Positions 9,366 through 19,312 are shown, counted from the stretch's first letter. The stretch is 64,000 nt of DNA from Parapedobacter soli (GCF_025460835.1 NZ_JAMXAY010000001.1:164489-228488), one strand, 5' to 3'. Notes: generated from the sequence alone by a model not told the origin. Translations and numbers: made by a program.

Positions 9366-12300
9366 TCATTTAGTAAAAACTTCAAATTTTTGCAGCGTGA
9401 CTTCACCGCTAACTTCCATCACAATTTCCCCATCCTGCGTATCTTCCCGCATAATCGGCAAATGCAACGCATACGCTCCATTTGTGTGGGCCAACGAATA
9501 GTGTCGGTTTTCGATTTTGATGCTACACTCATTCCCTATTTCTCGGAAGACCACATTCAAATCGCCCAACAGCCCCTGTGGGACCTTCACGACCAATCGA
9601 ATATCATTACCGCTCCACCCGGCAGCATGCTCGTCTTTCTGATAAACTACGTTGTAGAATTCGTATGAGCTGGTATCGCCAATCAGTACCTGGTCCATTG
9701 ATTTGCGATAAACACTTTGGCCATCTGTTTCGGGGCCGGGCAACACGGACAACAGCACATCGGCGAGCGCCGGGGCTTCCTGTTGGTTATCCGGCTGCTC
9801 AAATAATTCTCCCAACTGCAATAAATCCATGTCTACCTCCGGACTGAAGCGATTGCTCTCCATATACTTTAAAATACTATACCGGAGTTGCTTGGCCTCG
9901 ATGGACTGATTGGCCTCGCTGATATCGTAACCGCAGACCAATAGTCGGCCGCCCCCGGCAGTCACTTCGAATATCGACCCTATCCGATCGCTGAAGTGAA
10001 AATCACTAATCGGCATGACAATCGGCATGTAAGTCTCGGGGAAGTCATTAAGTAGGAACCCGCGCGCACCCGCCGCGATATTCCACCATTGCCAATTAGA
10101 GTAATACGATGTTGGGAAATGATCAAACGAGGGATGATCGTGCTGGATAAGCGCTCCTATTGTTTTTATGCCCTGCCCCGGAAAAAAAGTTGCCGACCAA
10201 TACAGTGGTTTCCAAGCCGCGAGCGCCCGATTCTCGGTAGGGCCCAAATTATTCGCGATCAACAATACCCTGCGCCCTGCTGCCAACGCAGCTATGGCAG
10301 TGTCATCAAACGCGCCTGTTATAAAAATATCATTACTAGCTATCAGATCGGTCTCGCTCGGGAAAATCCAAAGCGGCCAACTATTTGCGTATCCAGTACC
10401 TTCGATCCAGACATGTAGTGTTATTTGTGTATTCGCCAGACCCTCGGGGATGATTGCCTCTATCGTTCCCGCTTGGTGCAACTGTCCACTTTCGAACACC
10501 TTCTGCCCTAAACTTCCGCTTAACAATATACTTCCATGTTCATCTTTTAAATCCCAACACAGATTGCCGGCTATCGATGCTGCGGCATATTGGTGAAGTA
10601 ACATGGGCACATTCATGGTCTGCCCCTCTTTCCAGCTGTATGTAGTTAGCTTTACCAGTGGGACCACCTCGTTGCAAAACTGTTTGAAATCGGACGGAGA
10701 AGTAATACCCTTTTCATCGTAAAAGGCGTCCAACCAACCAATTAATGCCTCGCCTTGGCCAGTATAATCCTGCATCCCCAACAATTGAAAGCCTGTGGCA
10801 GATGGTGTGCGCAAATACGATTCAATTTCATCCTTATAAAGCAGCAAGGCCAGCTTCCCTGAAGCCAACCGAAATTGCGAATCCAACCCATGAACCCTTT
10901 TCTGTTTAGCCAGCTGCGCCAATTGGTCTAAGTTCCACGCTTTGAGATTGCCCTGGTATTTTGTGTTTTCAGCCCAGACGGGATGTGTAGGCCACTGTCC
11001 GATCTCGTGTGCAATGGTCGGTACGGCAACTTGACTCAGCAGCTCTTCATAATCCCAATTATTATGGTTATACATCCTTTGGCGCACCTGACCCAGCGAC
11101 GGATAATCATGAGTGACTGCATAGTCGCAGTAAGGCGTGATCGTTCTCGCCGTGGAGGCGGCGTATAGCCGACTTGGGTCTTTAGCTTTCAACGCTTCCA
11201 CCCAGCGGCCGATTTCCTCGAAATCGGAACTACCTAGCTCGTTCCCCACGCATACCATAAGTAACGACGGGTGATTCCCATACCAATTCACAATATTCGC
11301 CAATTCACGTTTTACAAAATCATCCTTGGCCAGGTCGCCCCTTCCCAACCCCAATGGTTTACCCCGGGTAGCCAACTCCGCCCTTCCCTTTTCACTCATA
11401 TCGACTTCCATCCATGAATCAATCCAAACAGCGGCCTCCGCTTGAATATATATGCCAATCTGATCGGCCGCTTCGAATGCTGCTTCAGGCGGACACCATG
11501 AATGAAACCTGACGTGGTTCAATCCATACGCCTTGTATTTCGCGAAAATAGCTTTCCACTCATCGATGTCCATCGGTGGATAACCCTTTAAAGGAAATAA
11601 TCCGCAATCGTTATTGCCGCGCAGAAATACAGGCCGGTTATTCAGCAGGATACGATTCTTCTGCTTAGTCACTTCCCTGAATCCAACGCTCAACCGTTTA
11701 CTGCTTCTATTCTTACCCACTTTCAAATCCACTGTCAACGTATATAAAACCGGATTGTGCTCACTCCACTGCACTAATGCCACAGACGGGGCCAGTCCAA
11801 CCATTACAGAATCAGCATTTACCTGTTGCCTACTTCTGGTAACCAACTTGCCTGCATCGTCATGCAACGTCAGCGTCATTTCACCCTTCTCGGCCAGCAA
11901 GTTGGCAATAGATACCCTCGCTTTGATGGTGTTGGCTGCTACATCAGCGCGTACATTTACCGATCGGATATGGATAGGGTCATATGCCTGCAGTTCAATC
12001 TTCCCAATGATACCATTCCATAAGGTCTGTGTGTATTCGCCGTACGCGTGCCCCTTATCTCCGATATTGTAAATCATGTCGTTATCTACACATATGGTCA
12101 GCGTATGTTCCCCCCGTGTCAGGTGACCCAAAACATGGTTATGAGGACTACCCAGTGCGTTCAGTTTAGACACTTCTTCGCCATCAATAAACACAGTTGA
12201 TTCCCATAAAACGCGCTCCAACAGCAAGTTAATCTGTTTATCCTCCCAATGACGGGGGACCGTTATCTTTTTCTGGTACCATGCCTTGCCCACGTATTTG

Positions 12301-12539
12301 TGCAACGGGGTAAGCCGGCCATAGTCTGATACGCTAGCACGGGTTCCATAACCTGCATCGCCAAGGGTCCCGGGAAGCATAATCGTATCGTTAAAATCCA
12401 AATTTTGCCAGTCCGCCGCTTTCGCCACACCGCTATGGTCTAAAACAACATTCCAACGTCCGGTTAGCGGAATTAATTCGTTGGAAAACGAACGAGTGAA
12501 TAAAAACAAAAAGGCACTGAAACAAAGTAAACTCTTCAT
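9366..12539 (-). CDS. Glycoside hydrolase family 2 protein (beta-galactosidase/beta-glucuronidase-like), long form
   Basis: This 1057-residue secreted enzyme is read from the ATG at 12539 (MKSLLCFSAFLFLFTRSFS signal peptide); codons up to 12596 are open but not convincing. The N-terminal sugar-binding jelly roll contains LERVLWESTVFIDGEEV and GEHTLTICVDND. The TIM barrel follows from about residue 300 (NRPVFLRGNNDCGLFPLKGY). The predicted acid/base is Glu434 in VGNELG and the nucleophile is Glu512 in AHEIGQW. About 500 residues of C-terminal domains follow, longer than the 750-850 of many Bacteroidota GH2 enzymes. Divergent from it is an AraC regulator, and upstream of it is a Bacteroidota-type promoter. 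Exact substrate (beta-galactoside, glucuronide or mannoside) is not determined. Confidence 0.85.
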   Translation of the reverse strand: MKSLLCFSAFLFLFTRSFSNELIPLTGRWNVVLDHSGVAKAADWQNLDFNDTIMLPGTLGDAGYGTRASVSDYGRLTPLHKYVGKAWYQKKITVPRHWEDKQINLLLERVLWESTVFIDGEEVSKLNALGSPHNHVLGHLTRGEHTLTICVDNDMIYNIGDKGHAYGEYTQTLWNGIIGKIELQAYDPIHIRSVNVRADVAANTIKARVSIANLLAEKGEMTLTLHDDAGKLVTRSRQQVNADSVMVGLAPSVALVQWSEHNPVLYTLTVDLKVGKNRSSKRLSVGFREVTKQKNRILLNNRPVFLRGNNDCGLFPLKGYPPMDIDEWKAIFAKYKAYGLNHVRFHSWCPPEAAFEAADQIGIYIQAEAAVWIDSWMEVDMSEKGRAELATRGKPLGLGRGDLAKDDFVKRELANIVNWYGNHPSLLMVCVGNELGSSDFEEIGRWVEALKAKDPSRLYAASTARTITPYCDYAVTHDYPSLGQVRQRMYNHNNWDYEELLSQVAVPTIAHEIGQWPTHPVWAENTKYQGNLKAWNLDQLAQLAKQKRVHGLDSQFRLASGKLALLLYKDEIESYLRTPSATGFQLLGMQDYTGQGEALIGWLDAFYDEKGITSPSDFKQFCNEVVPLVKLTTYSWKEGQTMNVPMLLHQYAAASIAGNLCWDLKDEHGSILLSGSLGQKVFESGQLHQAGTIEAIIPEGLANTQITLHVWIEGTGYANSWPLWIFPSETDLIASNDIFITGAFDDTAIAALAAGRRVLLIANNLGPTENRALAAWKPLYWSATFFPGQGIKTIGALIQHDHPSFDHFPTSYYSNWQWWNIAAGARGFLLNDFPETYMPIVMPISDFHFSDRIGSIFEVTAGGGRLLVCGYDISEANQSIEAKQLRYSILKYMESNRFSPEVDMDLLQLGELFEQPDNQQEAPALADVLLSVLPGPETDGQSVYRKSMDQVLIGDTSSYEFYNVVYQKDEHAAGWSGNDIRLVVKVPQGLLGDLNVVFREIGNECSIKIENRHYSLAHTNGAYALHLPIMREDTQDGEIVMEVSGEVTLQKFEVFTK

Positions 12540-12603
12540 CGCTATACTTTTCAACTCCGACCGCTCTATAGTGATCATCCGACTTAGTGCAATCACAAAA
12601 TGT

Positions 12604-12635
12604 CAATGTTATGGGTCTACAATCATCCGTACAAA
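12604..12635 (-). promoter_or_regulatory. Predicted Bacteroidota promoter of the GH2 gene
   Basis: On the reverse strand TTTG (12635-12632) is followed after 20 bp by TAACATTG (12611-12604), 7 of 8 bases to the -7 consensus TAnnTTTG. Transcription would begin near 12597, about 58 bases before the ATG at 12539. It lies back to back with the araC-type promoter. Confidence 0.42.
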
Positions 12636-12720
12636 TAAAGGCCATTATTTAAGCTGATTTTTTCACTTTTTTAACAAAAAAAACACTATTCAAACACGTT
12701 TCAGAAAAGAAAGTGAAATT

Positions 12721-12752
12721 TTTGGCATTATAATGTTAAATATTTAGTTTTG
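12721..12752 (+). promoter_or_regulatory. Predicted Bacteroidota promoter of the AraC-family gene
   Basis: TTTG at 12721-12724, a 20-bp spacer and TAGTTTTG at 12745-12752 match the Bacteroidota housekeeping promoter (TTTG, N19-21, TAnnTTTG) fully. The start of transcription would be near 12759, giving a short leader to the ATG at 12776. Confidence 0.6.
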
Positions 12753-12775
12753 ATGAGAAGCTCGCCAAAGAGAAT

Positions 12776-13669
12776 ATGAAACCTCAATTGATAAACCTAG
12801 ATTTTGTCCTGAAAGGTGATTTCCTGATGAAGGAGATCACTGCCCCTTATTTTATCAACACACATCATTTCCACGACGACTACGAGTTGGTTTATGTGGT
12901 CGAGAGTTCCGGCAAACGGATTATTGGTAATAGTGTGGGGAATTTCAAGAAACACGATATGGTGTTGGTAAGTCCCAACCTGCCCCATGCGTGGTTTAAT
13001 GACCGGGAGTACTATGATAACGATGCGTTAACAGCCAAATCCATCGTCACATACTTCCGAAAAAATTGGATAGAAAAACAGTTGCTTGATCGGACCGGAG
13101 GAGAAAAATTCAAAACAATGCTTGATCACGCGTCCCGGGGCATTAAAATCACTGGAAAAACCAACAGACGGATCGCCGCCATGCTAGACGAAGCCCTGCA
13201 TGCCCCCGAATTACTAAAGGCGGCGCAGATTCTGATGATTTTGCACGAATTATCAGAAACAACAGAATTTGAGCTCCTCGCTGATGCGCATTACGTAAAC
13301 TCCTATGACCAACATGAAGCAATGCGCATCAACCAAGTATATGAGTATGTGATGAAGAATTTCACATCGGAAATCAAACTGGCTACCGTGGCAGACATGG
13401 CTCATATGTCGCCCAATGCCTTCAGCCGGTATTTCAAATCACGAACGCAAAAGACATTTTCACTTTTCGTCAATGAAATCCGCATCGGCCACGCGTGCAA
13501 ACTTTTACAGAGCGAAGATTTTACCATGTCGCAGATTTGCTATGCGTCGGGATTCCAGAGCATGACCAACTTCACCAAGTTTTTCAAGCGGTTCATAAAA
13601 AAAAGCCCATTAAGATACCGTAAGGACATTATTGAACTTAATGCGGCTTATAAGAAAAAAACAATGTGA
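12776..13669 (+). CDS. AraC-family transcriptional regulator with cupin-like sensor domain
   Basis: This 297-residue cytosolic regulator has residues of about 15-90 (TAPYFINTHHFHDDYELVYV, IGNSVGNFKKHDMVLVSPNLPHAW) forming an AraC-type cupin sensor that may bind a sugar. The C-terminal 100 residues are a double helix-turn-helix AraC domain (LATVADMAHMSPNAFSRYFK and SQICYASGFQSMTNFTKFFK). It is transcribed divergently from the GH2 gene with facing promoters in a 236-bp gap, which suggests it controls that gene and perhaps the susCD operon beyond it. It is the only plus-strand regulator within the PUL block. The inducer is unknown. Confidence 0.9.
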   Translation: MKPQLINLDFVLKGDFLMKEITAPYFINTHHFHDDYELVYVVESSGKRIIGNSVGNFKKHDMVLVSPNLPHAWFNDREYYDNDALTAKSIVTYFRKNWIEKQLLDRTGGEKFKTMLDHASRGIKITGKTNRRIAAMLDEALHAPELLKAAQILMILHELSETTEFELLADAHYVNSYDQHEAMRINQVYEYVMKNFTSEIKLATVADMAHMSPNAFSRYFKSRTQKTFSLFVNEIRIGHACKLLQSEDFTMSQICYASGFQSMTNFTKFFKRFIKKSPLRYRKDIIELNAAYKKKTM

Positions 13670-14021
13670 AATAGTTGAATCAACGGGCGAATTTGGGGTA
13701 CATGTATGTTCGATGCAAGCGCTTTATCAGCCTGTCGAATCAATCATTGGTACGCCTACCTCGCACCCGATGTCATTTACTACTGCTGCTGGGCCTTCAG
13801 CACTCCATTATTCATATACAAACAAGCCGACGCCCCATGGTTGGCAATCGCGGGATCGCTGGCATGGGCGGCAGCCATGATTTATTTCACTTACCTACTA
13901 ACACGGATATCCATCCGACTCAAACTCTAGTAGCCTTGAAACAAGCATTATTCATCCTCATCGGCACAATATCCGCTGGGGTATGTTTTGACCACCAATC
14001 CACAACAGGCACTAGTTTTCG
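13670..14021 (+). other. Intergenic region with one small membrane-protein-like ORF
   Basis: The 352 bp lie between the convergent AraC gene and GH20-like gene. The only protein-like content is the 74-codon ORF at 13706-13930, listed separately. No clear intrinsic terminator, tRNA or repeat was seen. Confidence 0.5.
13706..13930 (+). CDS. Possible small membrane protein or remnant of a sensor kinase
   Basis: This 74-codon ORF encodes a peptide with two or three hydrophobic, tryptophan-rich segments (HWYAYLAPDVIYYCCWAFS; APWLAIAGSLAWAAAMIYF) and a basic end (ISIRLKL), so it reads like real membrane protein rather than a random frame. The layout resembles the first transmembrane helices of LytS-type histidine kinases, but no kinase motif follows and the frame closes. 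It has no recognisable promoter or SD and sits 36 bp after the AraC gene. It is either a small inner-membrane protein or the decayed start of a larger gene. Confidence 0.3.
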   Translation: MFDASALSACRINHWYAYLAPDVIYYCCWAFSTPLFIYKQADAPWLAIAGSLAWAAAMIYFTYLLTRISIRLKL

Positions 14022-15101
14022 CTACAGTTTCCCTATTTCAGCAAACAGCGCTTTGAAACAAGCCACATCGCTCTCTTCGCTAAACGGCTCCGCGCTGTAA
14101 AATTCATCCATGAATGCCCCCGCACTACGCCATACCGTTTGCATCATGCCTTGGTAACGTGGCGTCATCTCTTCGTTGGCGTGTTGTTTGGAACGGACCA
14201 TATCCTGTAATTGGGCAATGGCGACATCACCTTTTCTCCATGGGCATGTAACTACCGAGAAACCCTTCGTCGCGAAGTATACCGCCGTCTGAACAGGCTG
14301 TTCGTAATGCCAATCACAGATCATCACGTCTTTGTTGATGAGGTCTATGGCGCGGTGCGTGTTGTTCATGCTGGCTTCCCACATACCGATGCCGGTGGTT
14401 CTGCCGTCGATGAGACGGTCTCCCCAAATCCAGAGCTGGCGATCGCGCTGCGCCAGATGGCTGGCGATCTTGTTCACTTCATTGGCAAACAGTTCAGCCT
14501 TATCATGCCCTGCACAACGTTCGCAACTGTCGTGACCGATGTAAAACACCTCATCCATTCCCGCATGGAAAGCATCGGCTTCAAAAACATCGCAGATTTC
14601 GTCCACGAGGTCAAACACCACGCCGTGCACTTCGGGGTGCAGTGGGCAATAGCTTTTACAGTACAGGCCATCAGCGTTAGGCCATGCATATTCTTCGGGC
14701 ATCTGCACGTGGGGCGTTTCGTCAAACTGTGGATAAACTTCGAGTAGTTTTCCCAATTGCCCGGCCCACGATTGATGACCCAGCAGGTTAATCTGGGGGA
14801 TGATCCGTATGTTGTGTTTCTGGCAGACGGCGACCAACTGCTTCACTTCCTTCTTGGATAGCGTGTTGTCGCTACGGAGTTCCGGTCGGCTTTTGAACGC
14901 GTAGTTGTGATCTACCCGTAGCACCAAGGTATTGACGCCGCGCGGGGCTAATTCTCCATCTATAAATTTGACAAAGTCGTCTAGCCTGTCGGGACTCGGG
15001 GCGGCGATACAAAAGCCGCGGACGGCTAGCTCGGTTTGACCTACCGCAACGCGGCAGCTAAGTAGCGCCAACAGTGCGATAATCGGATAACGTATACGCA
15101 T
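14022..15101 (-). CDS. GH20-like beta-hexosaminidase family protein, catalytic domain only
   Basis: This 359-residue secreted protein has signal MRIRYPIIALLALLSCRVAVG, or lipidation at LLSC. It forms one TIM barrel: GVNTLVLRVDHNYAF, then INLLGHQSW (strand with a conserved His), then HAGMDEVFYIG with the Asp183-Glu184 pair that in GH20 polarises the acetamido group and donates a proton (family motif HxGxDE). Later Trp residues (WIWGDRL, MICDWHYE) fit the substrate pocket. It lacks the usual GH20b N-terminal domain, so it is shorter than most GH20 enzymes. The start codon is 2 bp after the stop of the hybrid sensor, so the two are co-transcribed. Likely role: removing GlcNAc or GalNAc ends from host-type glycans. 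Confidence 0.75.
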   Translation of the reverse strand: MRIRYPIIALLALLSCRVAVGQTELAVRGFCIAAPSPDRLDDFVKFIDGELAPRGVNTLVLRVDHNYAFKSRPELRSDNTLSKKEVKQLVAVCQKHNIRIIPQINLLGHQSWAGQLGKLLEVYPQFDETPHVQMPEEYAWPNADGLYCKSYCPLHPEVHGVVFDLVDEICDVFEADAFHAGMDEVFYIGHDSCERCAGHDKAELFANEVNKIASHLAQRDRQLWIWGDRLIDGRTTGIGMWEASMNNTHRAIDLINKDVMICDWHYEQPVQTAVYFATKGFSVVTCPWRKGDVAIAQLQDMVRSKQHANEEMTPRYQGMMQTVWRSAGAFMDEFYSAEPFSEESDVACFKALFAEIGKL

Positions 15102-15103
15102 GG

Positions 15104-18100
15104 TTAAAATGAATTGATTTTCTGTGTCAGTACATCCTGTTGCTCCACTGCATCTAGCGCCGTATAAGCCGTGGGCGACTTGCCAAAATAGCCCTTGAAT
15201 GACTTACCGAAATATTTCGGGTCGCTGAATCCGACCTGATAGGCTACCTCACTCACCGACAGCTGGCCCTGAGCCAGGAGCTGGGCAGCTTTCTTCAGCC
15301 GGAGCACGTTGATAAGTTCGATGACGCTAAGATCGGTCATCTGTTTCAGCTTGCGATAAAGCACCGGACGGCTCATGCCCAATTCGCTGGCCAGGGCATT
15401 GACATTGAACTGTGTTTCCGTCAGGTTGTCTTCGATCAGTTTGATTACTTTTCCAAGAAACTGCTGCTCAGCGTCTGATATACCTACCGCTTGCTGCGGC
15501 GTGAGGACGTAATCCCGGATGAATTTTTTCCGGAAGCGTTCACGGGCTGCCAAGCTGTTGCGAATTTTGAGCGAAAGCACATCGAGGTGGAAGGGTTTGG
15601 TGATGTAATCGTCGCTACCGAGCTGGAGCCCTTCGATCACATTTTCCATAGACGTACGTGCGGTAAGCAACAGCACCGGGATGTGGTTGGTATCCACATG
15701 CTGCTTGATGTTTTTCAGCAGCGAGATGCCGTCTGCAACGGGCATCATGATATCGGTAATGACCAAATCGGGCAGCTTGGATTGGACCAACGCCCAACCA
15801 TCCAAGCCATCGGCTGCTTCCAATACGGTGTAGTGTGTGCGGAGATGGTTGGCAATAAATGCACGGATGTCGGTATGATCTTCGACAACCAGAACGACCG
15901 GGCGTGAGGTGCCGGCGGTCAAGTTTTCAGTCGGCTCTTCGGGTACCGGGGCTACTATGGGCAAATGCTCGCCCTTCCCGCCGTTGCCGGAAAGTTGCCG
16001 TTCCTCGATATGCGTATTACCCAGTGGGAGTTCTACGGTAAAGGCGGTGTAGGTAGGCCTGTCATGGCCATCATAGCTCGTCACATTAATTTCCCCACCA
16101 TGCATTTCCGTCAGGCTTTTCGCTAAAGCGAGGCCAATACCGGAGCCTAAATTGCCACGGTGCTGTTCACTATTGTGGCGAAGCTGGTAGTAGAATTCGA
16201 AGATGGATGTCAGTTTGTCTTCGGGTATTCCTTTTCCGTTGTCCCAGATGGTCACCATCGCCGACCCTTCCCGGTAACGCACCGAAGGTGCGATCTTTTC
16301 GACAGTTACCCGTACACTGCCGCCTACCGGCGCGAATTTAAACGCATTCGATAGCAGATTATAGATCACTTTCTCGAATTGATCGGCATCAAAGCAGGCC
16401 ACAATGGTCGTAGTGGGCTTGCTATACTCCAAGTGGATGTGTTGCTCCTCAGCAAAATGCTGAAATTCGCTGACAATACGGTCGATGAACGCAATGAAAT
16501 CGTGGGGCGAAACGTTCAATTCGAAACTACCGTTTTCCTGCTTCCTGAAATCCAACAATTGATTAACGAGATTGAGCAGCCGCAGGGAGTTGTTTTTTAC
16601 GGTCGTCATCATGGCCCGCGCATGCCCATCGAGGGCCGCACCGGCCAGCAGGTGCTGCACGGGTGCCAAGATAAGGGTGAGTGGCGTACGGAACTCGTGG
16701 GATATGCTGGTGAAAAAATTGAGCTTGATTTCGTTGATTTCCCGCTGCCGTTCGTTTTCGAGATGCTCCAGTGCCAACTGGTGCTCAAGGCGGCTTCTGA
16801 TTTTGGTAAACCGGATGACGGTGTAGAGGCCCGTTGCTACCAACAGCGCATAGATGAGGTACGCCCACCATGTTTTCCATAGGGGCGGTAAGATTTTGAT
16901 GGTGAGCTTGGCCGGCACCTCGTTCCAAATGCCGTCGTTGCTGGACCCCATGGCCAATAGGTTGTACGTACCCGCGTGCAAATTGGTGTAGGTTGCCGAG
17001 GGTACATCGACGTAATTCCATTGGTCTTCCAAACCGTCGAGGCGATAAGCGTATTCGTTCTTTTCGGGCAGCACATAGTTGATCGCTGCAAACTCGACGG
17101 TGAAGATACGTTGCGAATGGCTAAGCACAACGGTGTCGGTGATGGAAATCGGCTTGTGCAGCACACTTCCCCCTCCGGGCGTAACCGGCTTGTTGAACAG
17201 CCTGAAATCGGTAAAAAGGATCGGCGGGACGTAGCTGCTCGAACTGAAATCATTCGGATTGAAAAGGGTAAGGCCGTGGGACCCACCGAATATCAACTGC
17301 CCAGATGCCGTACGGCAGTAGGCCCCGATGGAGAACTCATTGCCGCCGATGCCGTCTTTGGTATTATACGATTTCATGGTGCCCGAGTCGGGGTCGAACC
17401 GGCATATGCCGTTGTTGGTGCTTAACCACAGGTGGCCTGCATCTTCGAGGATGCCGAAGACGTTGTTGCCGGGAAGTCCGTCCTCCGCCGTCAGGTGGCT
17501 GAATGTTCCGGTATCGTAGTGGTACTGATTCAACCCGTTTTTGAAGGTGCCGAACCAGATGCGTCCCTTGCTGTCTTCGAAGATGCTGATGATGATGTCG
17601 CCGCTGATGCTTTGGGGGTCGTCGAGCGAAAAGCGGAAAACCTCGAATCGGTCGGCACCCGGGCGTTTGAGGTTTAGGCCGTCTTCGGTGCCTACCCAAA
17701 GGTTACCGCGGCTATCGATGAACACGGTCCGCACCAGATCTGAACTGAGGTGGTAACGTCCCGTTTTCCGCGCCCGGTAGCTTTCGAATTGCATCGCATC
17801 GCCGGGTTTTTTCACGTTCAAACCACCACCGTAGGTGCCAAACCATAGGTTGCCGTGCGCATCTTCCTTGATGGCATAGACGTTGTCGTTTGATATCGAG
17901 TGGGACACCGAAGGGTTATGCCGGATGTGCCGAAACGTATGGGTGCCTTTTTTCAATACGTTCAACCCTCCTGCATAGGTGCCCACCCATAGGTTTTCGT
18001 CTTTGTCGAGGTAAAGTGATTTGACGTGGTTATGGCTCAGGGAACCGGGAACGCCCGGGTTATGTTTAAAATGGCGATACACGTGACCTGACTGGTCCAT

Positions 18101-19312
18101 ATAGTTCAGGCCGCCCCCCTCGGTACCCACCCACAGGTTTCCTCGCGCGTCTTCCAGGATGCTGCTCACCACGTTATAACTCAGGCTACTGGTATAGGGC
18201 TGATGTGCGTGGTTTTGGAAGGTGGGGATATGGCGGTCATAAACGCAGACGCCACCGTAATACGTGCCTATCCATACCGATCCCCGCTTGTCTTGAAAGA
18301 TAGGTCGGATGGAGTTGTTGCTGAGGGAGAATTGATCGTAGTCCTTGGCCGAAAACGTTCGGAAGCCCTCTTCCGGCGTATAATAATTGAGACCATTGAT
18401 AGTCCCAATCCAAAAACCGCCGAATCGGTCCTCGATAATCGAACGGACGTCATTGTTGGCCAATGACCGGCCATTGGCCTCAGGCTGGTGGGTGATGTAA
18501 GCAAACGCGCCGGTATGGCTGTCATACACATTGATGCCGCCATCTTTGGTTCCGAACCAAAAAATACCGTCGGTTACCTCTCGTATCACACGCACCTCAT
18601 CGCTATTCAATTGGCCCTCGCGACATCGGAAATAGTGGACAATACGTAGTGGCGTACCGGGTTGATAGGAGTCAAAAACGAGCACACCTTTTTCAGTTCC
18701 CAGCCAGATCCCACCGAGGGAATCTTCGTAGAACGAAAGGACACTGTTGCATTCCAACGGTACACCTTGGTCATTATACATGGTAGCGTCAAATACCAAT
18801 ATGAGCTGATTTGAGTTTACCTGATCATCGAGGCAGTACAGCCCCTGTGACGTGGCAAACCACACCCGGCCTTTACGGTCTTCCACGATGGCCGATACGT
18901 CGGGCTCTGATAGGATGTTACCCGATTGGTTGTTGACCAACGGGAATCGTACAAAGCGATCGAGATGCCGATCGTAAAGGGTGATGCCCGAACTGGTGCC
19001 CACCCATAGCCGCTTTTTGCTGTCCTCCAGGATGGACAGGATATAATTGTCGGTAAGTGAAGTGCTATCGGAAGGGATATTCCGGTAGGTAGTAAACTTA
19101 CGCGCATCGTACCGGTTCAGTCCATCCCGTGTGCCTACCCACATGAAACCGAGGTAATCCTGGCAAAGTGCAAATACGCTGCTTTGTGACAGCCCTTCGC
19201 GTAGCCCAATGTGTGTGAACTTGGCCGTGTTTTCCGTGGGTTGGCCAAATGCGCCAACCGCTAGCAGGGTGGCAATTGCCAAGAGAAAGTAACGTATACC
19301 CACAGTGTGCAT
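15104..19312 (-). CDS. Hybrid two-component system regulator (sensor kinase, receiver and AraC domain in one protein)
   Basis: This 1402-residue HTCS is read from the ATG at 19312 (a GTG two codons earlier is possible). After a signal peptide come about a dozen Reg_prop propeller repeats (FMWVGTRDGLNRYD, LWVGTEGGGLNYMD) and a Y_Y_Y domain (EYAYRLDGLEDQWNYV) in the periplasm. One membrane helix follows (WWAYLIYALLVATGLYTVI). The cytosolic part has HisKA with His872 (SISHEFRTP), HATPase (NLLSNAFKFAP, DNGKGIP), a receiver with phospho-acceptor Asp1187 (LVITDIMMP) and an AraC helix-turn-helix ending GFSDPKYFGKSFKGYFGKSP. Such proteins bind an oligosaccharide with the propeller and activate the local PUL. 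It lies downstream of, and on the same strand as, the GH29-to-SusC gene set, so it is the likely activator of PUL B. Confidence 0.95.
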   Translation of the reverse strand: MHTVGIRYFLLAIATLLAVGAFGQPTENTAKFTHIGLREGLSQSSVFALCQDYLGFMWVGTRDGLNRYDARKFTTYRNIPSDSTSLTDNYILSILEDSKKRLWVGTSSGITLYDRHLDRFVRFPLVNNQSGNILSEPDVSAIVEDRKGRVWFATSQGLYCLDDQVNSNQLILVFDATMYNDQGVPLECNSVLSFYEDSLGGIWLGTEKGVLVFDSYQPGTPLRIVHYFRCREGQLNSDEVRVIREVTDGIFWFGTKDGGINVYDSHTGAFAYITHQPEANGRSLANNDVRSIIEDRFGGFWIGTINGLNYYTPEEGFRTFSAKDYDQFSLSNNSIRPIFQDKRGSVWIGTYYGGVCVYDRHIPTFQNHAHQPYTSSLSYNVVSSILEDARGNLWVGTEGGGLNYMDQSGHVYRHFKHNPGVPGSLSHNHVKSLYLDKDENLWVGTYAGGLNVLKKGTHTFRHIRHNPSVSHSISNDNVYAIKEDAHGNLWFGTYGGGLNVKKPGDAMQFESYRARKTGRYHLSSDLVRTVFIDSRGNLWVGTEDGLNLKRPGADRFEVFRFSLDDPQSISGDIIISIFEDSKGRIWFGTFKNGLNQYHYDTGTFSHLTAEDGLPGNNVFGILEDAGHLWLSTNNGICRFDPDSGTMKSYNTKDGIGGNEFSIGAYCRTASGQLIFGGSHGLTLFNPNDFSSSSYVPPILFTDFRLFNKPVTPGGGSVLHKPISITDTVVLSHSQRIFTVEFAAINYVLPEKNEYAYRLDGLEDQWNYVDVPSATYTNLHAGTYNLLAMGSSNDGIWNEVPAKLTIKILPPLWKTWWAYLIYALLVATGLYTVIRFTKIRSRLEHQLALEHLENERQREINEIKLNFFTSISHEFRTPLTLILAPVQHLLAGAALDGHARAMMTTVKNNSLRLLNLVNQLLDFRKQENGSFELNVSPHDFIAFIDRIVSEFQHFAEEQHIHLEYSKPTTTIVACFDADQFEKVIYNLLSNAFKFAPVGGSVRVTVEKIAPSVRYREGSAMVTIWDNGKGIPEDKLTSIFEFYYQLRHNSEQHRGNLGSGIGLALAKSLTEMHGGEINVTSYDGHDRPTYTAFTVELPLGNTHIEERQLSGNGGKGEHLPIVAPVPEEPTENLTAGTSRPVVLVVEDHTDIRAFIANHLRTHYTVLEAADGLDGWALVQSKLPDLVITDIMMPVADGISLLKNIKQHVDTNHIPVLLLTARTSMENVIEGLQLGSDDYITKPFHLDVLSLKIRNSLAARERFRKKFIRDYVLTPQQAVGISDAEQQFLGKVIKLIEDNLTETQFNVNALASELGMSRPVLYRKLKQMTDLSVIELINVLRLKKAAQLLAQGQLSVSEVAYQVGFSDPKYFGKSFKGYFGKSPTAYTALDAVEQQDVLTQKINSF

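Noticed and set aside
15104..19312. Possible frameshift or fused genes because of the length of the hybrid sensor
   Set aside because: The 1402 residues carry all domains in the standard order in a single frame, which is normal for this protein type.
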